Shown: one piece after another, positions 8,501 to 16,718 of the stretch
Layout: each line of letters opens with the position of its first letter
Position numbering within the stretch: position 1 is the stretch's first letter
DNA from: Xanthobacteraceae bacterium
Lineage (GTDB): Bacteria > Pseudomonadota > Alphaproteobacteria > Rhizobiales > Xanthobacteraceae
Direction of reading: 5' to 3'
Assembly: GCA_022841625.1 (NCBI GenBank)
Contig: JALHRD010000014.1
Location: 1-64,000 of the forward strand
Length of the DNA stretch: 64,000 nucleotides
Translations under genes and position numbers: made by a program
Notes under the pieces: generated by a model
What the model was told of the DNA's origin: nothing
Seen by the model: only the letters and a program-made list of their open reading frames with translations
The model's database searches: none

Positions 8501-8640
8501 CGGAGAAAAAAGGTCATCAGAGAACCATTCTGCAGCCAACCGTTGGCCGAGGAGTACTTAGGTTTGATTGAAAGTTGCGCAAACACCAGCGGTTAAACGT
8601 AGCCGCGCTGGGCCGCGGAGAAATCAGTTCTTAAAGGAAC

Positions 8641-8654
8641 TGGCGGAGAGGGAG
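8641..8654. repeat. Left attachment repeat (copy of tRNA-Ser 3' end)
   Basis: TGGCGGAGAGGGAG, identical to the last 14 nt (CCA included, read in reverse complement) of the tRNA-Ser gene at 19465-19478. Bases beyond position 8654 diverge, so the left copy is a partial tRNA end, as expected for the distal attachment site. Confidence 0.8.
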
Positions 8655-8783
8655 TCCGCCGAACCGATAGCCGCCCACGTTCGCCAGCGTCCGCGACGAC
8701 ATCGAAATGTCCCGTAAATATAGGCATATTTTTCATCATCGGTCACCGCCATCCATATCCAACCTCCCAAAGCCGTGCTATTT

Positions 8784-8804
8784 TTGGGGACCGGCTTGGG
8801 GACC
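8784..8804. promoter_or_regulatory. Left arm-type repeats (probable integrase binding sites)
   Basis: TTGGGGACC occurs at 8784-8792 and 8796-8804, period 12 nt, between the left attachment repeat and the integrase start. The same unit with the same period lies at the other end of the island. Tyrosine integrases bind such arm sites; the assignment is by position and repetition. Confidence 0.6.
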
Positions 8805-8819
8805 GGAAGGAGGCCCATG

Positions 8820-10007
8820 ATGGGTGGCAAACTCACCGCGCGCAGGGTCGCAACAGCAAGACCGGGCAAATACAGCGACGGTGGCAACCTCTATCTAGTT
8901 GTCTCCAGCACCGGTGCCCGCAAATGGGTTCTGCGCTTCACCTGGCGCGGCAGAGCCAAGGAAATGGGCCTGGGCGGGGCTGGCAGCGTTCCGCTGGCCG
9001 ATGCCCGAGAACGGGCGGCGGAAGCGCGCCGCAGGGTCGCCCAAGGGCTCAATCCGATCGACGAGCGGAAACGGGACGACGGAATTCCGACGTTCGGGGA
9101 GATGGCCGATACGGTCCGGGAGGCCCTTTCCGCCGGCTTTCGAAATGAGAAACACAAGGCGCAGTGGAGAATGACGTTGGCGACCTATGCCGCGCCGTTG
9201 CGTAGCAAGCCGGTCGATACAATCGCGACCGACGATGTGCTCGCAGTCCTCAAGCCGATTTGGACCCAAAAGCCCGAAACCGCGTCCCGTGTGCGCGGCC
9301 GCATCGAGAAGGTGCTGGATGCCGCCAAGGCCAAGGGGTACCGCGAGGGCGAAAACCCCGCCCGCTGGCGGGGTCATCTGGATCACCTGTTGCCCAAGCC
9401 GCTGAAACTGGCGCGCGGCCACCATGCCGCGATGCCCTATGAAGCCGTCCCCGGGTTCATCGCCGATCTTCGCAAGCGCGAGGGCCATGCCGCGCTGGCC
9501 TTGGAATTCTGCATTCTGACGGCGGCACGGTCCGGCGAAGTGCTGGGGCTGCGCTGGTCGGAACTCGACTTGGACAAGAAAGTTTGGACCGTGCCCGCCG
9601 GCCGCATGAAAGCCCATCGCGAACACCGGGTACCACTTGCGAGCCGCGCCATTGCGATCTTGAAGCAACTCGCAAAACGCAAGGAAGGCGAATTCGTGTT
9701 TGCCGGACAGGCGCGCAACAAACCGTTGTCGAGCATGGCGATGGAAATGATGCTTCGGCGGATGAATATAAACGACGCCACGGTGCATGGCTTCCGATCA
9801 AGCTTCCGGGATTGGGCCGGCAACGTTTCGACCTTTCCACGCGAAATCACTGAGATGGCCCTCGCCCACGTCATCGGAGACAAGGCCGAGCAAGCGTACC
9901 GGCGCAGCGATGCATTGGAGAAACGCAGTAAGCTCATGAATGCATGGGCAGACTATTGCGAGCCGAAGCCAAATAGCAACGTCGTCCCCTTGAAGCGCAC
10001 TAGATAA
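8820..10007 (+). CDS. P4-type tyrosine integrase of the island
   Basis: 395 aa. The N-terminal DUF4102-type arm-binding domain (KLTARRVATARPGKYSDGG, then NLYLVVSSTGARKWVLRF) is followed by a SAM-like core-binding domain and the catalytic domain with R237 (TAARSGEVLGLRW), HGFR (H323, R326), H350 (AHVIG) and nucleophile Y360 (QAYRRSD). ATG 8820 (or the adjacent ATG 8817) is preferred over the far-upstream codon at 8775 because AGGAGG at 8808-8813 is correctly spaced. It should catalyse integration into, and excision from, the tRNA-Ser gene. Confidence 0.93.
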   Translation: MGGKLTARRVATARPGKYSDGGNLYLVVSSTGARKWVLRFTWRGRAKEMGLGGAGSVPLADARERAAEARRRVAQGLNPIDERKRDDGIPTFGEMADTVREALSAGFRNEKHKAQWRMTLATYAAPLRSKPVDTIATDDVLAVLKPIWTQKPETASRVRGRIEKVLDAAKAKGYREGENPARWRGHLDHLLPKPLKLARGHHAAMPYEAVPGFIADLRKREGHAALALEFCILTAARSGEVLGLRWSELDLDKKVWTVPAGRMKAHREHRVPLASRAIAILKQLAKRKEGEFVFAGQARNKPLSSMAMEMMLRRMNINDATVHGFRSSFRDWAGNVSTFPREITEMALAHVIGDKAEQAYRRSDALEKRSKLMNAWADYCEPKPNSNVVPLKRTR

Positions 10008-10094
10008 CCTGAAGTGTAACTTGTAGATGCGGAGATGGGAGGCCCGCTCTTGACGGACAAGTCCTACGGCAATAGTGCGCGGGCGATTGGCAAT

Positions 10095-11291
10095 TTAATC
10101 ATCATGATCGGCATTTCCGGCGGCAAGGAGCGGCTTCCGCATGAATGGCACGATCCCGTCCTGTTCGTATTGCCGCATCGATTCAAGCCGACGAACTTCG
10201 TCCAGCTCAATCAATTTCCGTGCTTCCAACTCTTGTTCGGCTGAGATCGGCGTGCTGATGATTTTTCCGAACCGTTCGATGAATTGCTTTTCTACCCCTG
10301 CATATGAGAAATCATTCATCCATGCGTGGCGCACAACATATTTCATTAGGCGAGCGCAGTTTGGTGGAAAGTCGGCTTCTCGGGTGTACTGGAGATAGAG
10401 CCATAGCACGATATCGATCGCCTGAATGCCCGCACTCTCGGAATCTTTTTTAACTTCGAATTCGCTGCCGACCACTTTCTGGAAGACTATCACTTCGCCG
10501 GGCATGTGAATCGGTTCGTCCGAGGCCGTTGAATGTATCTCGTGCCATTCCTTGAGTGTCTTATCGAATTCCGACTGCCGTTCGTGAGTAATCCGGCGGA
10601 CGCGCCGATCCCACTTCTTTGAAAAGAATTCAAGTCCCTCAAGAAGATTAGCGAAAGCCACCATGTTCGGCATGTGCCCATTACGGGCTTGTCTTGTGTC
10701 GAGATGGAGATGGAGGGTTTCGGGATGGTCACGCGCCCAGGCAAGCGCATCGGAGACGATCTGGCGCGAACGTTGATCCGGCAGCTCGCCGACGCGATCG
10801 GTTAGCGATTGGCAAATTTCAGGTAAAGCCGCTTGGACCTTTACCTCATTCTTTTCCAGCAGCGTTTCCCAAAAGCGCTTCGCGATGTCTTCCGTAACGA
10901 GTGCAGCCACTTTGAAAGCAAGCATAAGCCGAAGTGGACGAATGTTGTAGTGACGCCATGCAACCGCCGCGTTCTCTCCGGAATCGAAGATGGTGTCAAA
11001 AATCTTTGTGGCAAGCAGGTAGCGCTTTTCCACACGGGAGATGAAAAATCGCGCGTCCACCTTTTTGAAAATCCGTAGCAGAGATTCGGCTATTTCTTCC
11101 ACGCGCCCGAAGCCGAGGTCTTTGCCGTGCAATGAATCGCCGCCGAACTGCGCTGCGAGCGCTGCGATCTTAGAAGCATAAACGAGGTCGAAATTCGTTT
11201 TGGTAATCAAGGCTCCCGTGAAAAAGTCGGGCTGTGCCTCGTCCAAAAGGTTGCGTCCCGTATGTCCAGTTTCATCTACAAATGCAAACAT
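10095..11291 (-). CDS. DUF3800-like protein
   Basis: 398 aa from ATG 11291; a longer frame would need a TTG at 11318. The start MFAFVDETGHTG, the GALITKTNFD strand, the HGKDLGFG motif and a late conserved Asp in AIDIVLWLYLQ match the DUF3800 family, thought to have an RNase H-like fold with acidic residues. I recall members near integrases and restriction systems; activity is unproven. It is convergent with the integrase and divergent from the next gene. No coiled coil or membrane segment seen. Nuclease function is inference. Confidence 0.7.
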   Translation of the reverse strand: MFAFVDETGHTGRNLLDEAQPDFFTGALITKTNFDLVYASKIAALAAQFGGDSLHGKDLGFGRVEEIAESLLRIFKKVDARFFISRVEKRYLLATKIFDTIFDSGENAAVAWRHYNIRPLRLMLAFKVAALVTEDIAKRFWETLLEKNEVKVQAALPEICQSLTDRVGELPDQRSRQIVSDALAWARDHPETLHLHLDTRQARNGHMPNMVAFANLLEGLEFFSKKWDRRVRRITHERQSEFDKTLKEWHEIHSTASDEPIHMPGEVIVFQKVVGSEFEVKKDSESAGIQAIDIVLWLYLQYTREADFPPNCARLMKYVVRHAWMNDFSYAGVEKQFIERFGKIISTPISAEQELEARKLIELDEVRRLESMRQYEQDGIVPFMRKPLLAAGNADHDD

Positions 11292-11565
11292 TAGGCATCG
11301 GCCCCACAATTGATCCAATAGATTGCGCCGATTAGGACCACGGCGGCAATCTCATGAAAGCCGAGGCAGGGTACTGCGAGCGGTGGAAAAGCGGCAACAT
11401 CGTACCGACGACGAAGGCGGGCGACCGCCGAGTTTCCTGTTGCAAGGCACGCTCAATCCCGGATTGCATTGGGACAATTCGGTACAATTACCCACTGATT
11501 CGCGCGCGTGAGTAGGATGGCATTCAATCGGACCATCGTTGAATTCCGCGCCATCAGCGGAAGGC

Positions 11566-12975
11566 ATGGCACCGATGGGCCGGAAGAAAATTGCCAGCAA
11601 GTTTGAATTGCGAAACGAACTCATTTCGAAAGCGCGCTACGGCGAAATCACACCGCAAGAAGCCGAAGCGGAAGCGCGCGCAGCCGGGCTGGAACCGTTC
11701 GAGCGGCAGCCAGAGTTGCCGGCTTTCGATCCACTACGCGAATCCCGATGGACGATCGTCATGGCCATCGCGTGGATTGCATGGCGCGACATCGGCCGCG
11801 TGCGCGAGAATTGCCCCGGCTTCCGTTCCGAGTGTATCCATTGGATCTTCCGCGAATGGAACCAGCCCGTAGAGAACGGTACGGCTTTCGCCCCGCGCGC
11901 TGGATGGTTCCCGGAGACGTGGCACGAAGCCACGACCGCCCGCCTTTCCATACTGGAAAACATTCTGAAGGGAAGGGACGAACTACCGCCGACATGGCAA
12001 ATGACGGTCCAAGAAGCAGAGGAAACACTTTGGCGCGCGTTGTTAGAGGAACATTTGGTCGCTGAAGCCGTGAACGCGGATGGCCGACCGGTGGATATTC
12101 CCGCGCGCGAGTGGTCCTATTTGAAGCTGTTCGAAGAGGGTAAGCGCGACACCCTCAAATACGACGCGCTCGATCCGCACGAACCATTCAGGGACGTGAA
12201 GCTGCGGCGCGACGACTTGATGACATTGTGGCCGGTGAAAACCAATGTTGCGCCGGAGCCCGAGCTATCGAACCGCGCGATAACGCCGGACATGCTCGCG
12301 CCGCTCGCAGCCGCCGGTTCGGCCGGCTACGTTCCGCTCGGTGTGGCTCTTCACTGGATCATGACGAAGGCGGGAACGCGGTCCGCCACGGTGAACGATG
12401 CCGGTGGCTGGAACACCGCGGTTGACTCACTTTGGCCTCTCATTTGCAGCGGCGAAATCGAACTGATTGGCCTGGGGCCGGGACGCGGTCTTAGCGAACG
12501 CATTCCACCGCAAACCCTCTCGCTCATTCGCGTTCTCCCACCGCTCGCTCAGGACAACATCCAATTTCTTGTTCTGAACGGACCGTCTCACATCAACTGC
12601 GCGGTCTATTGCGGCGAACATCACTGGCGGGATGATTTCAACGACAGACTTTATGTGAGCGGGCGCCCCGGACCGCTATGGACGCATTTGCAGGTCAAAA
12701 AGGCGGACATCCTGAGCCGATGGCCCAAACCAAGCCCAGCGATCAAGACCGAGGCGGAATGCTGCCGCTGGTTGATTGACGAAATGCGGCAATCGCCCAC
12801 GGTCCGGCCAAAGCCAAAAGCACAGTTTTGGAAAACTGCGCGAACGCGATTCAAAGCCATCGGCCTGCGGCAATTCGAACGCGCCTGGGACAAAGCATTG
12901 GATGAAACCGGTGCCGCGAATTGGGCCAAAGCCGGCCGGCCCGCGAGACAACAATCAAATCACCGCAGCAAGTGA
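11566..12975 (+). CDS. Unrecognised 469-aa island protein
   Basis: I do not recognise a family. ATG 11566 follows GGAAGG. The N terminus is basic, then a helical, charged segment (ISKARYGEITPQEAEAEARAA, read in two halves). The body is rich in Trp and Pro (ESRWTIVMAIAWIAWRDIG; WFPETWHEATTARLS), with no transmembrane pattern and no Walker or nuclease motif visible. The C terminus (residues about 390-469) is basic with an RPKPKAQFWKTARTRFK stretch, suggesting nucleic-acid contact. It lies between DUF3800 and the AlpA-like gene; function unknown. Confidence 0.75.
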   Translation: MAPMGRKKIASKFELRNELISKARYGEITPQEAEAEARAAGLEPFERQPELPAFDPLRESRWTIVMAIAWIAWRDIGRVRENCPGFRSECIHWIFREWNQPVENGTAFAPRAGWFPETWHEATTARLSILENILKGRDELPPTWQMTVQEAEETLWRALLEEHLVAEAVNADGRPVDIPAREWSYLKLFEEGKRDTLKYDALDPHEPFRDVKLRRDDLMTLWPVKTNVAPEPELSNRAITPDMLAPLAAAGSAGYVPLGVALHWIMTKAGTRSATVNDAGGWNTAVDSLWPLICSGEIELIGLGPGRGLSERIPPQTLSLIRVLPPLAQDNIQFLVLNGPSHINCAVYCGEHHWRDDFNDRLYVSGRPGPLWTHLQVKKADILSRWPKPSPAIKTEAECCRWLIDEMRQSPTVRPKPKAQFWKTARTRFKAIGLRQFERAWDKALDETGAANWAKAGRPARQQSNHRSK

Positions 12976-13053
12976 AATCCCTGTGGCTATTCCTGCGAAT
13001 TGCCATCGATATTTTCCGCTCACGCTCGCGATTGTGCGGGTGGCAGCGGATGA

Positions 13054-13257
13054 ATGCCCATGAATACCAATGTCCAGGAACTACAACGCGAAGGCCTTTC
13101 GATTTCCGAGGCGTGCCGGATCGCCGGCATCGGCCGTACCAAACTCTACGAAGCGATAACAAACGGGACGCTGACGGCCCGCAAATACGGCAAGCGGACC
13201 ATCATCCTGCGCAGCGATCTCCAGGCCTTCCTGGCCGCTCTTCCGGTGGTCGGATGA
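13054..13257 (+). CDS. AlpA/excisionase-like HTH protein
   Basis: 67 aa (65 if ATG 13060 is used). A compact winged-helix/MerR-like fold: LSISEACRIAGIGRTKLYEA, then LTARKYGKRTIILRSDLQAF, the pattern of excisionase-family DNA-binding proteins (HTH_17). Such proteins act as recombination directionality factors or integrase regulators, so it probably controls excision of this island. It ends immediately before the next frame begins. Confidence 0.8.
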   Translation: MPMNTNVQELQREGLSISEACRIAGIGRTKLYEAITNGTLTARKYGKRTIILRSDLQAFLAALPVVG

Positions 13258-13725
13258 TTGATCGTGGCACGCCATCGCCCGGACCGGAGACGGGTCAAAA
13301 TTCATCTCAACTATACGGTTGATGAAGCCGCGCGCACGCTTGGGACAGCGAAGGGCACGATTCGCCGTTGGCTCAAGAACGGTTTGTCCGCCGTTGATCA
13401 GCGCAAACCAGCCTTGATCAGAGGCGTTGACTTGGCGACGTATCTGAAAGCCAGGTCACGCCCAAAGCAGTCCTGTCCGCCCGGCCAATGCTTCTGCGTG
13501 AAGTGCAAAGCGCCCAGAGACCCCGCCAGCCAGATGGCCGAATACATCATCGTCACCGCCACATCGGGCAACCTGCGTGCGCTCTGCCCAATCTGCGAGT
13601 CGTTCATGCATCGACGAACGTCACGCGCGCAATTGGACGCGATCCGCGGCCGATTGGACGTGACCATCGTGGAGCGATCCCCACGCCTAAGAGATAGCCC
13701 TCCCCCCTCCACAAATGATCACTAG
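13258..13725 (+). CDS. HTH protein with zinc-finger-like cysteines
   Basis: 155 aa if the TTG directly after the previous stop is used; the true start is uncertain. An HTH near the N terminus (YTVDEAARTLGTAKGTIRRW) resembles excisionase/MerR helices. It is followed by a cysteine cluster CPPGQCFCVKCK and a later CPIC, able to form a zinc ribbon, and a basic C terminus. Likely a DNA-binding regulator in the recombination module with the neighbouring HTH gene and tyrosine recombinase. No catalytic residues seen. Confidence 0.7.
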   Translation: MIVARHRPDRRRVKIHLNYTVDEAARTLGTAKGTIRRWLKNGLSAVDQRKPALIRGVDLATYLKARSRPKQSCPPGQCFCVKCKAPRDPASQMAEYIIVTATSGNLRALCPICESFMHRRTSRAQLDAIRGRLDVTIVERSPRLRDSPPPSTNDH

Positions 13726-13743
13726 CAGGGAGCAAGCACGCCC

Positions 13744-14844
13744 ATGGCCAAGTTCAACTCTGAAAACGAGCGGACCAAGCACCGCTATCTGGCCTTCCTG
13801 GCCGATGCCAAGCGCTTTTCGGTCGGCAGCATCGATCAGGTTGCGGCCGCGCTCGCCGACTTCGAGGGCTCGACCGGCTGCAAGGACTTCCGGCTATTCC
13901 GGATTGAGCAAGCCCAACGCTACAAGCGTCAACTCTCGAATGCGGCAAACCCCAAAACTGGGGAGCCGCTGGCCAAGGCGACGATTTCCTCACGATTGGC
14001 GGCGCTCAAGGCATTTTTCCAATGGCTGGCGTTGCAGCCGGGATTTCGCTCAAAGATCAACTACACCGATGCCGAATATTTTAACCTATCGGCCAATGAC
14101 CAGCGCATTGCAAAGACGGTACGCGAGCGGCCGGTGCCGAGTATCGAACAAATCCGGCATGTCCTCGCAACCATGCCCGCCCAATCGGATATCGAGCGCC
14201 GCAATCACGCCCTCATCGCCTTCACGCTCCTGAGCGGCGCGCGGGACAACGCTATCGCCTCAATGTCGCTCAAGCATGTCGATCTGGGCAACCGGCGGAT
14301 CAATCAGGATGCCCGCGAGGTCCGCACCAAAAATGCCAAGACAATTACCTCGACTTTTTTCCCGGTCGGAGACGAGGTCGAGGCCATTGTGACCGAGTGG
14401 ATAAGATTTTTGCAAACCGAACGCCTCTGGGGACCCGATGACCCGCTGTTCCCGGCGACGAAAGTCTCGGTGGGTGAAAGCGGATATTTTGAGAGTTTGG
14501 GATTGGACAGGAAGCATTGGAAGGACGCGGCGGCCATTCGAAAGATTTTCAGAGAGGCGTTTTCGGGCGCGGGACTGCCCTATTTCAACCCCCACAGTTT
14601 CCGGAATACGCTCGCGGCGTTGGGCGAGCGAATTTGCCCCAACGCCGAGGCGCTGAAGGCCTGGAGCCAGAACCTTGGCCACGCCCAAGTGCTCACGACC
14701 TTGACTAGCTATGGCACGGTGTCGCGAGAACGGCAGGCGGAAATCCTGAACACGCTGCGAGAAGATGCGACTGCGACGGGGACCGAGCCTGACGCAGAGA
14801 CCGTTCGGCGAGTGGTCGCCCATCTCGTAAGGAGGGTGTCCTAA
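13744..14844 (+). CDS. Second tyrosine recombinase (XerC/D-like)
   Basis: 366 aa with a SAM-like core-binding domain (residues about 5-110) and a catalytic domain holding R167 (SGARDNAIASM), HSFR (H284, R287), H313 (NLGHAQ) and Y323 (TSYGT). All catalytic residues are present. It differs from the island integrase in lacking the DUF4102 arm domain and sits in mid-island, next to the mod gene. It could be the remnant of an earlier insertion or move the restriction module on its own. Confidence 0.9.
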   Translation: MAKFNSENERTKHRYLAFLADAKRFSVGSIDQVAAALADFEGSTGCKDFRLFRIEQAQRYKRQLSNAANPKTGEPLAKATISSRLAALKAFFQWLALQPGFRSKINYTDAEYFNLSANDQRIAKTVRERPVPSIEQIRHVLATMPAQSDIERRNHALIAFTLLSGARDNAIASMSLKHVDLGNRRINQDAREVRTKNAKTITSTFFPVGDEVEAIVTEWIRFLQTERLWGPDDPLFPATKVSVGESGYFESLGLDRKHWKDAAAIRKIFREAFSGAGLPYFNPHSFRNTLAALGERICPNAEALKAWSQNLGHAQVLTTLTSYGTVSRERQAEILNTLREDATATGTEPDAETVRRVVAHLVRRVS

Positions 14845-14926
14845 TCGCATATTGAAGGGTTGCCAGGCCGGTCGGCTTCCGATTCTATGCAGCTTCAATA
14901 ATGATTACGTTTCTGAAGGGGCAGAT

Positions 14927-16717
14927 GTGACCGAGCTAAATTTCAAGGGCAAGGAATTCGTCTACAATCACCACTTGGCGGTGCCCTTCCGGCCCCTGGT
15001 GCCGCACCCGAAAAAGGGCATTGGGCCGGTGGCGCTCGATGGCAACCTGATCATCCACGGCGACAATCTGCATGCGCTGAAGGCGCTGCTGCCCATGTAT
15101 GCCGGCAAGGTGGACTGCATCTTTATTGACCCTCCCTACAATACCGGCAACGAGGGCTGGAGCTACAACGACAACGTCAATTCGCCGATGATCAAGGAAT
15201 GGCTTGCGGCCAACCCAATTGGCATTGAGGACGGACTGCGCCATGATAAATGGTGCGCCATGATGTGGCCGCGACTACGGCTATTGCACGAGCTGCTTTC
15301 CGAGAGCGGCAGTCTTTGGATGACACTCGATGACAACGAAGCTCACCGTGCAATCGAGATGCTTGATGAGATTTTCGGCAACGACTGCCATGAAACAACG
15401 ATTGTTTGGGAAAAACGATATACTAGAAGTAATAATGCGACGCGCTTCTCTTCCTCGAAGGACTACATAATTGTTTACAGGAAAACCGATGCCTTCCGTC
15501 CGGGCAAGGAGCAACGGTCTGAGGAGTCGGAGCAGTCGTATAGCAACCCTGATAACGATCCGCGCGGTGATTGGATTCACGTTTCATATGTGAATCCAGC
15601 AGCCAAGGCGGACCGTGCAAAACTGGTCTACAAAATCGAAAATCCATTTACTAAGAAATTGGTTGAGCATGAGACAAACGCTTGGAAATTTAGTCGCGCG
15701 ACTAATGCGAAGCACATCAATGAAAAGCGGCTGTGGTGGGGCAAAACAGGCGAACTTACCTATCCCCGACTGAAGGTATTCAAAAAAGACGGAATCGTCC
15801 CCGTTGATCTCTGGCCCCACGAATTTGCGGGCACCACCGATCAGGCTTTCAAAGAACTAGAACAGATTATGGGGCGGGGCGCTTTTGCCACCATCAAGCC
15901 TACCAAGCTCATCCGACGAGTGATCGAACTCGCCACAAAACCGGATGCAATCATCCTGGACTCTTTTGCTGGATCAGGAACGACGGCACACGCGGTGTTG
16001 GCTGCAAATGCAGACGACGCAGGTACAAGAACGTTTATTCTTGTCGAAGGCGAAGACTACGCGGAAAAATTGACTGCCGAGCGCGTCCGACGCGTCATCA
16101 AAGGCTATGAATTTGAGGGCACTCAAAAGGAAGAGTTGTTGCGCGCGAACATTTCTTACACGGTTCTGAAGAACGCCGATAATCTGATCCATCGCATCGA
16201 TGGCATTGAAAATCTTGAATCCCATCGATTCGATCATATTGCGAAGGAAATAAAAGATGGTGAACTGATCGTCACCGGCGAAAAGAGAGTCACCGAACGC
16301 GCAGAAGGCCTCGACAGCGCCTTTACTTATTGCACCCTTGGCCAACCAGTCGATCTCGACAAATTGCTTACTGGCGAAAGCCTTCCATCCTTCGAAGCGT
16401 TAGGAGCTGTGCTATTCCACATGGCCACCAATCGCGCATTTGATTCCATGATGATGAATGAGCTGGAAGGCTATCTTGGCGAAACCGAAAGCCAACATGT
16501 ATGGCTTATCTATCGCAACGATCTTGAATGGTTAAAATCCCCCGAAGCTGCCCTAACGCTTCAGCGCGCCAAGAGCTTAGCCGCTGCCAAGCCGGGCAAG
16601 AAGCATCTGGTCTTTGCGCCAGCGCGGTTTGTCAGCCAAAAGATGTTGGCTGAGCAGAACATCCCGGTTGAATTCGTGCCGCTGCCCTTTGCGCTGTACC
16701 GCATCGAGCGAGACTAA
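14927..16717 (+). CDS. mod: Type III restriction-modification system, Mod methyltransferase
   Basis: 596 aa from GTG 14927, preferred because GAAGGGG lies 6 nt upstream; the open frame to 14852 would need TTG. DPPY at residues 68-71 precedes FAGSGTT at 347-353, the beta-class order of type III N6-adenine methyltransferases. The segment between (about 15400-15800) is the target-recognition region and is visibly richer in A/T than its flanks, as usual for exchangeable specificity domains. The res gene starts 1 nt after its stop. The recognised sequence cannot be predicted here. Confidence 0.92.
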   Translation: MTELNFKGKEFVYNHHLAVPFRPLVPHPKKGIGPVALDGNLIIHGDNLHALKALLPMYAGKVDCIFIDPPYNTGNEGWSYNDNVNSPMIKEWLAANPIGIEDGLRHDKWCAMMWPRLRLLHELLSESGSLWMTLDDNEAHRAIEMLDEIFGNDCHETTIVWEKRYTRSNNATRFSSSKDYIIVYRKTDAFRPGKEQRSEESEQSYSNPDNDPRGDWIHVSYVNPAAKADRAKLVYKIENPFTKKLVEHETNAWKFSRATNAKHINEKRLWWGKTGELTYPRLKVFKKDGIVPVDLWPHEFAGTTDQAFKELEQIMGRGAFATIKPTKLIRRVIELATKPDAIILDSFAGSGTTAHAVLAANADDAGTRTFILVEGEDYAEKLTAERVRRVIKGYEFEGTQKEELLRANISYTVLKNADNLIHRIDGIENLESHRFDHIAKEIKDGELIVTGEKRVTERAEGLDSAFTYCTLGQPVDLDKLLTGESLPSFEALGAVLFHMATNRAFDSMMMNELEGYLGETESQHVWLIYRNDLEWLKSPEAALTLQRAKSLAAAKPGKKHLVFAPARFVSQKMLAEQNIPVEFVPLPFALYRIERD

Positions 16718-16718
16718 G

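Larger units (their letters stand above)
8085..8640. other. Intergenic region with no convincing gene
   Basis: 556 nt between the OLD start and the left attachment repeat of the next island. Reading frames on both strands are short, start with TTG or lack a ribosome site, and resemble nothing I know. It holds the possible OLD promoter, a tRNA T-arm-like 13-mer at 8417-8429 and the perfect inverted repeat at 8467-8500. It may be decayed junction DNA between two mobile elements. Confidence 0.5.

Noticed and set aside
8264-8596. 110-aa plus-strand frame beginning with TTG
   Set aside because: No ribosome site or recognisable domain, and it is crossed by the perfect inverted repeat; not supported as a gene.
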